From assembly GCF_040760075.1 (NCBI RefSeq), contig NZ_CP142884.1, positions 4,340,001 through 4,404,000 on the forward strand: a stretch of DNA of 64,000 nt, in the 5' to 3' direction. Position numbers and translations under genes: made by a program. How positions within the stretch are numbered: position 1 is the stretch's first letter; every line of letters starts with the position of its first letter. Positions 1-9,321 of this stretch are shown here, piece by piece. A model generated the notes under the pieces. It ran no database searches. It saw only the letters and a list, made by a program, of their open reading frames with translations, and was not told the DNA's origin. This stretch comes from Sphingobacterium sp. R2 (GTDB taxonomy: Bacteria > Bacteroidota > Bacteroidia > Sphingobacteriales > Sphingobacteriaceae).

Positions 1-99
1 CTTGGTGCGCAAGAAAGCAGTCCTTCTTCCAACGATTATATTCCGACCAGGACAGGAGGTAGTAGCACAACGGCATTTAATCCGATCAACAGGGATTAA
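1..99 (+). CDS. C-terminal end of an unidentified protein (partial)
   Basis: The first 33 codons of frame 1 are open and end at a TAA at 97-99, so the window starts inside a plus-strand gene. The visible tail is 32 residues, rich in Ser, Thr, Gly and Asn, and ends in FNPINRD. It converges on the SusD-like gene and shares a terminator hairpin with it. Too little is present to name the protein. Confidence 0.5.
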   Translation, partial: LGAQESSPSSNDYIPTRTGGSSTTAFNPINRD

Positions 100-128
100 T
101 TTCTGATCTGCACATATTTTCACATTGA

Positions 129-149
129 ACGGCCCCATTTAGGGGCCGT
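129..149. terminator. Bidirectional intrinsic terminator between convergent genes
   Basis: A perfect 8-bp inverted repeat, ACGGCCCC at 129-136 and GGGGCCGT at 142-149, with a 5-base loop. It lies between the end of the plus-strand partial gene and the stop codon of the minus-strand SusD-like gene, which is where a shared terminator is expected. Confidence 0.75.
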
Positions 150-154
150 ATTGG

Positions 155-1516
155 TTATTTCGGATTCTGCGGCATGCCAGTTTCCAGTATAACATCATAA
201 GGTAAAGGTAGGGCAAAACGATTTTCGTTGGGTTTGAGGGTATAAACCTGTCCGGCAACACTGCGTACAATCGAGATATTCCGCTCCTCGAGGTTCAGAC
301 GCTTGATATCCATCCAGCGCAGCCCCCTAAACAGGAGTTCTTTCCGCCGCTCATTCAATAACAGCTCCAACGCACTCTTTGGGTCGCTAACCTCATAAGG
401 TTGGAAACTGCCGCTCTTATATCGTGTCGATAGTAGTTTATTCAGCAACGCGATGCCATCTTTCACTTGCCCCGACCTTACAAGACTTTCTGCCTGCATC
501 AGCATGACCTCATCCGTAGCAATGCCAGCAAAAAGTCCTTCTGCCGGATTGTAATTCCCCTTGAAGTTGATTATTCCGGCTCCATTATTCTTAAAATACA
601 ACACTTTTCGCAGATCGTTCCCAGCATAGGAATTGTATACCGTTGGATCCACAAATGCGCGCGATACAGCCAAATAGTTTACACTTAACTCTTGGTAGAA
701 GTCAATTTCCTTATTGAATTTTTCAAATGGATAGGTGGCGTTTTGATTTACCTGTTTGTCGTCATTGAAGTCAATCAGCTCACTTCGGTTTTCCAGATAA
801 AGCCTACTGTACTGACCGACCATTACATAACTTCTTTTGGACAGAAAATAACGGGCAAGCATACCGTAGACACTTGATTTTGTAGGTCTGTTCACATGTA
901 TAGTTTTGTTAGGTAATAGCTCCGCGGCTTGCAATAGGTCGGCTTCTACCCTTTCATAACATTGTTTAACGGAACTACGGACTGACTTTTTATTAAAGTC
1001 TGCCGATTCCCGAAGCACAATACCAAGGTCAGCGTCCGCGGTGGACTCATTATACGCTTTGGCGTATGTCCATAGTAAATTCAAATATTGGCTCGCCCGG
1101 AAGAACAATGCAGACCCCAATACCTGATCGTATTGCTGGGCATTGTCGGCGGTACGGCCGATTTTCTTCAGTAAATCGATCACAAGATTGCTATTGTAAA
1201 CGACTGTATACCCTTTTGCCCAGTCATTGTTGTAATAGTATTCGTCATTGTCCCAAATATAGTTTCGTCTGTATACTTCCTGCAGACTGTTGAACTGTGT
1301 CTCTGTAAGCATGTAGTTGTCGGATGCCGCCTCGCTCATGGAGGATAGGCCGGCGTTCATACTTTGGGCGTTGTCCAATATACGTTGTAGATCTTCTAGG
1401 GTACGTGGTACCACCATAGAAGCATTCGCCTTTTCTTCCAGAAACTTTTTACAGGACGACGCCATGATAACCATCATAAGTCCTAGTAAAAACACATAGT
1501 ATTTTATCTTTTTCAT
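155..1516 (-). CDS. SusD/RagB-family outer-membrane nutrient-binding lipoprotein
   Basis: This is the surface lipoprotein that normally caps a SusC-type TonB-dependent transporter and binds its substrate. Residues 1-22 form a lipoprotein signal peptide with Cys22 as the lipidated residue (MASSC), followed by KKFLEE, typical of the family. Near the C-terminus RRKELLFRGLRWMDIKRL is the usual SusD signature. At 453 residues it is of normal to slightly short length. It is the last gene of a minus-strand run, 10 bp after the SusC-like gene. No glycoside hydrolase or other enzyme nearby indicates the substrate. Confidence 0.93.
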   Translation of the reverse strand: MKKIKYYVFLLGLMMVIMASSCKKFLEEKANASMVVPRTLEDLQRILDNAQSMNAGLSSMSEAASDNYMLTETQFNSLQEVYRRNYIWDNDEYYYNNDWAKGYTVVYNSNLVIDLLKKIGRTADNAQQYDQVLGSALFFRASQYLNLLWTYAKAYNESTADADLGIVLRESADFNKKSVRSSVKQCYERVEADLLQAAELLPNKTIHVNRPTKSSVYGMLARYFLSKRSYVMVGQYSRLYLENRSELIDFNDDKQVNQNATYPFEKFNKEIDFYQELSVNYLAVSRAFVDPTVYNSYAGNDLRKVLYFKNNGAGIINFKGNYNPAEGLFAGIATDEVMLMQAESLVRSGQVKDGIALLNKLLSTRYKSGSFQPYEVSDPKSALELLLNERRKELLFRGLRWMDIKRLNLEERNISIVRSVAGQVYTLKPNENRFALPLPYDVILETGMPQNPK

Positions 1517-1526
1517 CGCTGATCGT

Positions 1527-4500
1527 TTAATAATCTAATTTTAATCCCAGTGCGTAATTTTTTGTAGGTGCTATGCGATAGGGAAATTCTGGATCAATGC
1601 GTTCCTTGTTTGCCCGCCATAAAATACCCAGGTTGGACACATTACCATAAATCTGTAGCTGCACTGCTCTGTTGTTTATCTTTAGCGAATTCCGCCAGGA
1701 GAAGTTTATATATTCCAAACGGATATGGTCAGCTTTGAGCACGTTTATATCCGCGCTGGCATAGAAACTGTCCGCACTGGATATGACCGGATAAAACATG
1801 GCCGGTACGGCGGTAGTCAATTCGTCACCTTGCTTTTGCCACCTGCGCTCAAAATCCGGATAAGCCGTACCTGTGGAAAATAATGTCGTATAAGAGGTGA
1901 CAGGTTTTCGAAAATAATAGTCGCCCGCATAACTGATATTAACCGAAAGGTCAAAAGAGCGCCATGCAAAAGTATTTGCGAGGTTGCCAAATACCTGTGG
2001 TTTTGACGATCCGATAAAGGCCATACTTTCCGAATGCAGTGGATCTTTTGCAATACTTGCACGTATTGCGCTATAATTTGCCGACGGTTCACCATCCAGT
2101 AGTCCCAAACCCTGGCCCTTACCGTCTACACCCATCCACTTATAAGCCGAAAGACCATTAAGCGGAAAGCCTTCCATCGGCGTGATCCCGTAACCATTGC
2201 TAATGAATGTATTTAGGGTATTTGGTGTGGTTGAGTAATACTTTGTCGTTTTATTTTTGTTAAAGCTCAGGGTCAAGCGCGATCTCCACTGGATCACACG
2301 GTCAATGTTTACCGTGTTCAGGGATAGATCCAAACCACGGCCATTCATGGCGGCGATATTTTTAGTAATTGTACTTTGGTATCCCCATGATGTATAATCG
2401 TAATTGGATAAACCATATAAATCCCGTCCATTTTTATTATACCAGTCGATTGAGCCCGATATGCGGCGATTAAAAAACGCGTAATCCAGTCCGATGTTCA
2501 ATGTACCTATTTTCTCCCAACGGAGCGACGGATCGTTTAGAGAAGTGATTATGATGATGGGCAGGTTTGAATTTCGATCGACCGACACGCTGCCCACGGG
2601 ATCTTTCGTCTTACGGAGATCCACATTGCCACTGTAGCCGTAGGTGGCGCGCAATTTTAGATGATCGATAAAATTCCTTTCAAGAAACTTCTCCTTACCC
2701 AGTTCCCAAAATAGTCCCGTGGACCAAAGTGGCGACCATTTGTCATTGGTCGCAGCACCAAAAACATTGGCACCGTCTTTCCGGAACGAACCCGACACCC
2801 CATACTTATCGTGCCAGATATAACTTAGATTTGCATACTGCGAAACAAAGCGATTTACCTGTTTGAGAAAAGAAGGCGCGCCGACCACATTCATATTGAT
2901 ACTGGTCGGGTTGATGGGATAGGTATTGACATAGTCGACAGGAACTGTCAATAAAGGGTCTTCCGTATACCCATAGGCCGTTTGGCTATTTTCCTTGTAT
3001 AAACGCTCGCGCATTTCAGCACCGATTACGCCGATTACCCGATGCTCCGTCCACGATTTATTCAGGTTCAGCTGCCCTCTTAATGTATAGGACGATCCTG
3101 TCCCATTGTTTGTGCGCAATATGCCTCCTTTAGGCACATTATATTTCACTGCTCCGGTATTCTTATCTACCTGCGTATACTGATTGACCGTACGCCTTGC
3201 TATATAGCTGTCGCTATTATCCGATCCCGCGGCCAACACCTGCTGCTGTTGGTACTGACCCGACAAAGAAGCTGACAGGTACGAGGTCAGTTTATAGTTC
3301 AACGCCAGATTGCTATAGAGCTCCCGCAGTTTATTTGATGTCTGCGAATTTGTATGGTCGGACAAGGGATAATAATTCCAGTCGAGAAAACCATTCGAAT
3401 AGTTATTATCCAGATACAGTTTACGATATTCTCTTTCAAAAGGGATTTGCTCTCCTTCAGGCCCAAAGAAACTCAGGTAGGGCACTGCTTTGTTTGAATT
3501 AACAAAAGAGTTGAATGCCGGTTTGCCCGATCGCAATAACTGATCTGTAAACAACACCGACAGGTCTATCTGTAACTTCTCTGTCGGCCTAAAACTATTG
3601 TTGAGCTGTAGGTTGAGCTTTCTCGTCTTTGCTGCCAGTTCGGTACCTGCACGCGTATAGCCTAACCCAAAATTATACGAATTGCTTAAGCCGCCGCCAC
3701 TGATATTTAAGGCATACTGCTGGGTAACCGCATCGGAAACAAAATTATCCATATAATTTTGAGCTCCATTTTGGGTTCTGTAAAAATTATCCCATTTCGT
3801 CGAATCCGCTATAGAAATCAAGCCTTTTGCCCTCCTATCCAATAGATCCACAAACGGTGTCATGGCCACATATTTCAAGGTATTGATATTAAAATTGTAA
3901 TATCCCTTATCGTACAGCATCTTTTCAATATCCATAAAGGTACCATTGTCCACCCGATACAGATTGGTATAGGCCGACTTTTCCTGCAACATGAAGCTGG
4001 AATTGAAAGATATACGCGCACTTTCGTTGATCCGTCCTTTTTTGGATGTGATGACAATGACTCCGTTGCCTGCACGTGCACCCCAAATCGCCGAGGCTGC
4101 TGCATCTTTCAAAATCGAGACCTGTTCGATGCTATTCGGATCGATATTGGCCATGTCGCCCTCGTAAATAAATCCGTCCAGCACAATGAGTGGATCGAGG
4201 TTTCCATTGATCGTACTCAATCCCCGGATCGAAATGTTCAATTTATTGAGGTCCGTATTTTTAACAGGATTATTGTCATAGCGAAATGCAGGTACCACAT
4301 TGCGCAAACGCTGCAGGATGTTTGTCCCTGTCTGTTCGTTCAAGGTCTTGTTGGAAACGACATCTACCGCTCCCGTTATTTCATTTGGTTTCAGTACCTG
4401 ATAACCCGTATTGACAGTCGCCTCTTCCAGGTAATTGTCCTGTTGCGCCAATAGGATGATCTGTTGTGTTAGAAGCTGCTTGGTTGCGACAGTGGCGGTC

Positions 4501-4739
4501 TTATAGCCTACGTAGCTAAAAACCAATGAATCGGTGTCATCACTTACCTGTATAGAAAATTTCCCGCCAACCGAACTCGCTGCCTGGTTGTTTCTGCGCT
4601 GTTCTTTTATGGTAGCGCCCACAATGGGCGATTTATCCCGCTTAGTGAGAATGGTGCCCTTTACCCAAACTTTTTGCTGTGGTTTTGCTATGCCCATTAA
4701 TAAAAAGGATAACAAAACCGATATCATATATTTTAACAT
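1527..4739 (-). CDS. SusC/RagA-family TonB-dependent outer-membrane transporter
   Basis: An energised outer-membrane importer partnered with the SusD-like lipoprotein downstream. The N-terminus has a signal peptide (residues 1-20), then a carboxypeptidase-regulatory-like beta-sandwich (about 25-95; GxIVGATI and SYVGYK are visible), then the plug with SIRGLSTINGNLDPLIVLDG and the SusC signature AIWGARAGNGVIVITSKKG, then a long beta-barrel ending NYALGLKLDY. Its 1070 residues are full length for the family. There is no N-terminal STN sensor domain, so direct anti-sigma signalling is not expected. It starts 6 bp downstream of the thioredoxin gene, so the genes are probably co-transcribed. Confidence 0.95.
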   Translation of the reverse strand: MLKYMISVLLSFLLMGIAKPQQKVWVKGTILTKRDKSPIVGATIKEQRRNNQAASSVGGKFSIQVSDDTDSLVFSYVGYKTATVATKQLLTQQIILLAQQDNYLEEATVNTGYQVLKPNEITGAVDVVSNKTLNEQTGTNILQRLRNVVPAFRYDNNPVKNTDLNKLNISIRGLSTINGNLDPLIVLDGFIYEGDMANIDPNSIEQVSILKDAAASAIWGARAGNGVIVITSKKGRINESARISFNSSFMLQEKSAYTNLYRVDNGTFMDIEKMLYDKGYYNFNINTLKYVAMTPFVDLLDRRAKGLISIADSTKWDNFYRTQNGAQNYMDNFVSDAVTQQYALNISGGGLSNSYNFGLGYTRAGTELAAKTRKLNLQLNNSFRPTEKLQIDLSVLFTDQLLRSGKPAFNSFVNSNKAVPYLSFFGPEGEQIPFEREYRKLYLDNNYSNGFLDWNYYPLSDHTNSQTSNKLRELYSNLALNYKLTSYLSASLSGQYQQQQVLAAGSDNSDSYIARRTVNQYTQVDKNTGAVKYNVPKGGILRTNNGTGSSYTLRGQLNLNKSWTEHRVIGVIGAEMRERLYKENSQTAYGYTEDPLLTVPVDYVNTYPINPTSINMNVVGAPSFLKQVNRFVSQYANLSYIWHDKYGVSGSFRKDGANVFGAATNDKWSPLWSTGLFWELGKEKFLERNFIDHLKLRATYGYSGNVDLRKTKDPVGSVSVDRNSNLPIIIITSLNDPSLRWEKIGTLNIGLDYAFFNRRISGSIDWYNKNGRDLYGLSNYDYTSWGYQSTITKNIAAMNGRGLDLSLNTVNIDRVIQWRSRLTLSFNKNKTTKYYSTTPNTLNTFISNGYGITPMEGFPLNGLSAYKWMGVDGKGQGLGLLDGEPSANYSAIRASIAKDPLHSESMAFIGSSKPQVFGNLANTFAWRSFDLSVNISYAGDYYFRKPVTSYTTLFSTGTAYPDFERRWQKQGDELTTAVPAMFYPVISSADSFYASADINVLKADHIRLEYINFSWRNSLKINNRAVQLQIYGNVSNLGILWRANKERIDPEFPYRIAPTKNYALGLKLDY

Positions 4740-4745
4740 GGTCGT

Positions 4746-6179
4746 TTATTCAATAGGTTTATAGAAAAATGGATACTCGAGGAGGTTTCTACTTTTACTG
4801 AGGATAAGCCCCCTCTTGGCCAACATTGCGATCTTGCTTTCGCTATCCAAGTCATAGAAATTTGACGGCAGCATAAGGTCCACTTTTGGAAGATTCTTTC
4901 CCTCGACTAAGACGGGTCTATCCAAAGTTGTACGCAAGAAATTCGCGATGCTAATAAGGCCTGCATTCTGCATGATCAGCGCAGAGCTTCCCTCTTCGAT
5001 CGACTGCATTCGCATACCACCTTTGGACAAAATGCTTTTATTGGAGGGGTCAATTTTTAGGATATAGACATCCTGAAAACCAAATTTCAGTTTGACATCC
5101 ACCGCAAAGTTATCGACCAATGCACGTCGAAACGCCTGGTTGATGCTGTAGTTGTCTACCGAGTCCCTGTTGAAATACTGATACCAGAAATAGGTATGCG
5201 GATCGTTCAGCAGTTTTTTAAATTTGTATGGCACCGAACTATGGAAGACATAGGTACCGTACACTTTATCTTTGAACACCTCCGGGAAAGCATGTTGATA
5301 CATAGCTCTTACGGTAGTGTTTCCAGTCTGCAATAATGTCTGCCCGTTCTTATAGTGAACATTCGGGTAAATGCCGTTGTAATTCACTTTATATCGCGCT
5401 ATTGTGGAGGTATAGGTCAACCCCACTGTATCGATCAATAAGGGCGTTTCGACATGGTCGATCACCTTATTAAGGATATTTCTTTCACTTTCGAAAGGTA
5501 GTTTATCCGTCTTGAGCATAGCGCTAATATGCTGTTCGGACAGGCTCGCTGATGAGCTGGTTCCTATAAAAGCACCGGCCCTGTTGATAATGGCTATACG
5601 CGGCAGTGTATTGTGCTCTATCAAAGCGGTAAAGACCGTATCATCCAGTATCGTTGGTAAGATCGGCGTATACTTAAAATCAAACCTGTATTTTTCAAAT
5701 CTCGTTTTTATACGCTTCGCTGTATCTTTATTACGCTTGCTATTTACGAGCAGAACGACGATATCATCTTTAAAGCGTTGCTGATAGAGCTCCATTTTGG
5801 GTATTCCCTCAATACAGGACGCGCACCCTGTGGACCAAAAATCCAATACAATCAGCTTGTTTTTATAGTCAGCAAGCTTTACAATCTTTTTCTTTCCATC
5901 AAAATAATTCAGTTCTAATGGCATTTTCCATACAGCTTCGGGAATAGGATCACCGGGATTGAGCGCTGTGAGGCCATTGAGCCCATTGGCCCCGCTTTCC
6001 TTGCGGGGCGTCTGAGCCGATAAACTAAACATATAAAATACAGCAATGCAAGTAAAAACCATTGTTGTATTCTTTAACACCTTTAAAGAACAATTAACAA
6101 GATTGAAAAACAATGCGAATAGCATTACAAGCGCTCCCTTATCCAATAAGGCAGCGTAAAGATTAGCTCTTTTTATCAT
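4746..6179 (-). CDS. TlpA-like thioredoxin-fold periplasmic protein
   Basis: A thioredoxin-fold protein with a redox CxxC in WSTGCASC (Cys119 and Cys122 counted from the first Met), preceded by VLDF, the usual TlpA/ResA-type beta strand. A C-terminal region of about 270 residues has no recognised domain. The start is uncertain: the first ATG adds a hydrophobic stretch, while Met40 (ATG at 6062) leaves a hydrophobic segment ending FSLSAQ that resembles a Bacteroidota signal-peptide end. It sits 6 bp before the SusC gene. TlpA-like proteins often accompany SusCD pairs in Sphingobacteriaceae; the role there is not established. Confidence 0.85.
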   Translation of the reverse strand: MIKRANLYAALLDKGALVMLFALFFNLVNCSLKVLKNTTMVFTCIAVFYMFSLSAQTPRKESGANGLNGLTALNPGDPIPEAVWKMPLELNYFDGKKKIVKLADYKNKLIVLDFWSTGCASCIEGIPKMELYQQRFKDDIVVLLVNSKRNKDTAKRIKTRFEKYRFDFKYTPILPTILDDTVFTALIEHNTLPRIAIINRAGAFIGTSSSASLSEQHISAMLKTDKLPFESERNILNKVIDHVETPLLIDTVGLTYTSTIARYKVNYNGIYPNVHYKNGQTLLQTGNTTVRAMYQHAFPEVFKDKVYGTYVFHSSVPYKFKKLLNDPHTYFWYQYFNRDSVDNYSINQAFRRALVDNFAVDVKLKFGFQDVYILKIDPSNKSILSKGGMRMQSIEEGSSALIMQNAGLISIANFLRTTLDRPVLVEGKNLPKVDLMLPSNFYDLDSESKIAMLAKRGLILSKSRNLLEYPFFYKPIE

Positions 6180-6197
6180 CTGCTTATGGATTAGGTA

Positions 6198-6572
6198 TTA
6201 TTCTGCAATTCGGTTAAAGAAACTGTGGATCCTTTGCTTGGCTTCCAGATCAGCGATTATAGCTTCTGCAGGTTCTGCAAAGGCAAATGGTACCGTATCG
6301 ATTTCTATCTTGCGAAAGTGCACCAGGAAATAAGCCATCAGCACACTGTTCACTTTCATCAAAAAGGTATGCATCTGCTTAACATCAGTAGCATCTTCCT
6401 GTACTACACACTTTCTATAGCTTTCAAAGAGCAACCAAAGGCTCTCTTGACATTCGTTGAGGGTATGTTGGGACCAGAACTCCCGGATGGTATTTAATGG
6501 ATCGTATCCATTGTCGTATATTTCATAACATGCTAGCTCAAAGGGTAGCAGTTGAATTGATTTTTGGTTCAT
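6198..6572 (-). CDS. Small uncharacterised protein leading the SusCD operon
   Basis: A 124-residue soluble protein without signal peptide or membrane segment, 18 bp upstream of the thioredoxin gene on the same strand and so probably the first gene of the operon. It looks all-helical and rich in aromatic residues (FELACYEIY, MAYFLVHFRK). I do not recognise a domain. Position and codon use agree with its neighbours, so it is probably real. Confidence 0.65.
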   Translation of the reverse strand: MNQKSIQLLPFELACYEIYDNGYDPLNTIREFWSQHTLNECQESLWLLFESYRKCVVQEDATDVKQMHTFLMKVNSVLMAYFLVHFRKIEIDTVPFAFAEPAEAIIADLEAKQRIHSFFNRIAE

Positions 6573-6899
6573 TTTTAGGACATTAAAATGATCAGCATCG
6601 CCAAAAACACAGCAATACTATTCCTATACCACGCGCGCGTACACGCTTAGGTTCATAAATTAGTTTAAAAAAATGCTCCGAGTTAGTTGTCTAATAATTG
6701 GTTACACAGCAGATGATATAGATACACTGACAATATTCGGATTTGGTCATAAAGACTCTTACTCCTAAAAAATTAAGGGGGGATTGAAATGTTTGGATGT
6801 TTGTTTTTAATAATCATAACTCGCTATTGGTTAACGAGTCCTGCCTGCATGAAGTAGCTTTGATAGATAAAGGGCTACATGCTGTGGCCACAAATTAAG
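6573..6899. other. Intergenic stretch upstream of the SusCD operon
   Basis: No open frame or RNA gene is seen. It should carry the promoter of the minus-strand operon. GGCTACAT at 6869-6876 matches, in inverted form, a segment beyond the right arm of the neighbouring palindrome, so the palindromic element may begin here. Confidence 0.4.
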
Positions 6900-7031
6900 T
6901 TTCTGACGCCTAACGTAACACAGACTAACAGTAGCCCCATATCTATCTTATTAAGCAAATATAATAAAAGCTTTTATATAAGAATAGACATGGGTATTCA
7001 TAACTACTGCCTTGCGTTACGGCGTCAGAAA
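6900..7031. repeat. Imperfect 130-bp palindrome, MITE-like
   Basis: TTTCTGACGCC at 6900-6910 is repeated inverted at 7021-7031. Inside, TAACG pairs with CGTTA, CCCATATCTATCTTAT pairs imperfectly with ATAAGAATAGACATGGG, and the centre ATAAAAGCTTTTAT is self-complementary. The whole unit could fold into one long hairpin. It has no coding capacity. It could be a miniature inverted-repeat element or the scar of a transposon at the edge between the core locus and the island. Confidence 0.5.
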
Positions 7032-7173
7032 ATGTAGCCGCAAGACTCTTTGTTTTAAATACCATAAATCTCCTCTTCTATAGAGAGAATTACTATTACA
7101 AACCTAGTGAATTAATCTAATATTTCACATAAATAAATAATATTTTTTTCCACAGTATGCCATAAATTAACAT

Positions 7174-8031
7174 ATGGCAATAGACAACAATGTTATTATC
7201 GGAAAAAACCTCAGAATAGTTAGGGAAAAGCTATTGTTTTCACGCAAAGAAATGGCTAAAAAGTCTGGAATCAACGAAAGATCAATCGAGCGAATTGAGA
7301 ATGGTGAAAAGTACTTAAATGAAGAGGAACAAGATAAATATATTCAATTTATCGGGGTAAAGACAGAACTTATAAGTAGTCTTTCTTTTAATTTAACTTG
7401 GAAAGAACTTATTGCTATTTTGAAAAAAACTCATCCGAAAACCCCTCTAATTTGTGAAATAACAGATAAAAAAGGAATTCCCAAGAGAATAATCTTGCAA
7501 AGAGTTTTGCCGGAAAAATTACTTGACAAGCCTTTGACTGCATCGGAATTGTCAAAGCTTATTACTTCAAAATTCAAAATCAACATTGAGCCAAATAAAG
7601 TTCAAAATTCTTTAAATTCTTTGGTAAATACTGGCTTACTAGTAAGGACTCAGACATCACCCATAAAATATAAACGTTCCGACAAAAAGTTTCCCAAAGA
7701 AATAGACCCGCTTTTCGACTTAGTAATCAAATTGGAGCAAATTTGCGAACCAATCAAATCGGACTTAGTGAATAGCGAAAACAAAATAATCAAGCCTTCT
7801 TTACGAAAAATGGCCATTATGCTGTTAACTTTAGTTGATGGTGAGAAAACAAGAAAAGAACTTTTCAATAAAGCCAAGATGAAAAATGATACCAACAATG
7901 CCGTTAGGACAGTAAATGTATTAGAAAACACTGAATTAATTACTAAAACTAAATTGGCAGTTACCAGCAGTCGACAGAGCTATAAATTGACAGATAAGGG
8001 GTTTAAAGTGTTAAGAGAATTGGAGGTATAA
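7174..8031 (+). CDS. XRE-type helix-turn-helix regulator with winged-helix-like C-terminus
   Basis: Residues 8-60 form a Cro/C1-type helix-turn-helix (GKNLRIVREKLLFSRKEMAKK then SGINERSIERIENG). The rest, to residue 285, is not part of the standard small XRE fold. It contains two stretches that look like winged helices (about 120-165, LTASELSKLI; and about 210-280, ending KLTDKGFKVLREL). No membrane segment or enzyme motif is visible. It stands first in the island, pointing into it, so it may regulate defence or mobile genes, but no operator could be recognised. Confidence 0.7.
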   Translation: MAIDNNVIIGKNLRIVREKLLFSRKEMAKKSGINERSIERIENGEKYLNEEEQDKYIQFIGVKTELISSLSFNLTWKELIAILKKTHPKTPLICEITDKKGIPKRIILQRVLPEKLLDKPLTASELSKLITSKFKINIEPNKVQNSLNSLVNTGLLVRTQTSPIKYKRSDKKFPKEIDPLFDLVIKLEQICEPIKSDLVNSENKIIKPSLRKMAIMLLTLVDGEKTRKELFNKAKMKNDTNNAVRTVNVLENTELITKTKLAVTSSRQSYKLTDKGFKVLRELEV

Positions 8032-8310
8032 TATTTTTCCGACTAACAGATATAGTTGATCAACTAAAGTCTTTAGAAATATACCTTGCTAGATAATATC
8101 GAGCCCCCCCTAACTTTCTGCTGAATAAAAGACTTCATCATAGGATAAGGCCTTTTTTATGCATTTTAGCCACGTTATATTAATCAAGCTTCTTAGCTCT
8201 CCTTCCTGCCAGTTGAGGGAATTATCCTTTCTAGAATATTTGCAAGTATGACACAGACAAAATTAATCGCTATATTTATTCTAGTAAAAATTGAAAAAAT
8301 AGACCTAGTT

Positions 8311-8907
8311 ATGATATCATTTCACGAAATCAACCATCACTGGAATTAATTTTTAGCAATAGAAAAAGATTTAGAAAACTTATCTAGATATATCGAATTT
8401 TCTGAAAATAATCTTCAAACATATTCTATTGAGATTGCTCATATTTTATTATCATCTTCTTCGGAAGTAGATGTAATGCTTAAACAGTTTTGTAAGCTGA
8501 TTGAGCCAAATTCCAACCCTAATAATATTAATGATTACAAGACCATAATATTGTCTTCAGGATCAGATATTGTGAATCAAAAAATTTCGATTAATAGATA
8601 TGGATTAGAATACAAACCATTTGAAAATTGGATAACTAATGGTGAAAATCCCATTTGGTGGAAGAGTCATAATAACGTTAAGCATAACCGTAATGAATAT
8701 TATTATCAGGCTAATTTACAGAATGTTATTAATTCTGTTGGGGCTTTATTACTTGTAAATATCTATTTTTATGAAAAGCAATTCTCAGTAAACGATGGTA
8801 AAGAAAGTATTGGACTTTTAGAAACAACAAGTAAATTAAAACCGGAATCTTCATTTATAAAAATCCCTTCTGAATATTATTATAAATACTTAGTTGTAAG
8901 GGGCTAG
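8311..8907 (+). pseudogene. Broken HEPN-like or unknown defence-type gene
   Basis: An ATG at 8311 opens a frame reading MISFHEINHHWN, hits TAA at 8347-8349, then continues in the same frame without interruption to 8907. The frame on both sides is one protein of about 198 codons. The motif WWKSHNNVKHNR followed by a helical NLQNVINSVGALLLVNIYF resembles HEPN-like proteins common in Bacteroidota, but the diagnostic HEPN RxxxxH is not clear. The second part alone (143 residues from the ATG at 8476) could still be made. The upstream 8032-8310 shows nothing else. Confidence 0.55.
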
Positions 8908-9103
8908 AAAGGATATTATTGCTCGCCATCCTGCGAGTTGAACGAAGGTCGTTGAAGAAAAGTCTGTAAGGACGATTCAACGATATCTATGAAATAGACG
9001 AAGCCTCTTGGCGGTATTTTTGAAAAAAGGGGCTTGTGACCTGGGCTTATCAAAAATAATGACAAGAGCGAAGCCTGAGTGAACAGCAGGCGAGCCAAAC
9101 TCT
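8908..9103. other. Non-coding linker between two defence-type genes
   Basis: Apart from chance frames I see no gene here. Its base composition is richer in GC than its neighbours, which suggests a different origin, possibly part of an older mobile element. Confidence 0.3.
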
Positions 9104-9160
9104 AAAAGCTTGAAGATTTTTAATTAGTGCTACGCACCCATTAAAAATCTTCAAGCTTTT
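9104..9160. terminator. Perfect 20-bp inverted repeat hairpin
   Basis: The 20 bases at 9104-9123 are repeated exactly inverted at 9141-9160, separated by 17 bases that contain a small inner stem (GTGC-TAC-GCAC). It is a very stable hairpin between the broken HEPN-like gene and the RelA/SpoT gene. A bidirectional terminator is the simplest reading. The end of a lost mobile element is the alternative. Confidence 0.5.
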
Positions 9161-9321
9161 ATGAAGTGGAGGGATTACTAAGGCATCAAGTATGACAAAC
9201 TGCGAAGCATTAAAAAAGAATGGGATGCAATCCGATTTCTTTTTTAACTTGGTTTGGCATATCTTTATGCTAGTGATTCCGAAACGGAATGCCATATTTC
9301 CTCATTATAACTTATCTGAAT

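Noticed and set aside
155-6572. Polysaccharide-utilisation locus
   Set aside because: SusC/SusD alone with a thioredoxin; no glycoside hydrolase, sulfatase or regulator nearby, so a carbohydrate substrate is unsupported.
7650-7931. 93-codon minus-strand frame within the XRE regulator
   Set aside because: Shadow of an AT-rich gene; no start context and no conservation signs.
9104-9160. Integron attC site
   Set aside because: The arms are perfect and lack the R-box and L-box (GTTRRRY-like) and extrahelical bases of attC; no integrase gene is near.
9050-9295. 81-codon minus-strand frame over the 9.1-kb hairpin
   Set aside because: It spans a perfect inverted repeat and has no recognisable features.
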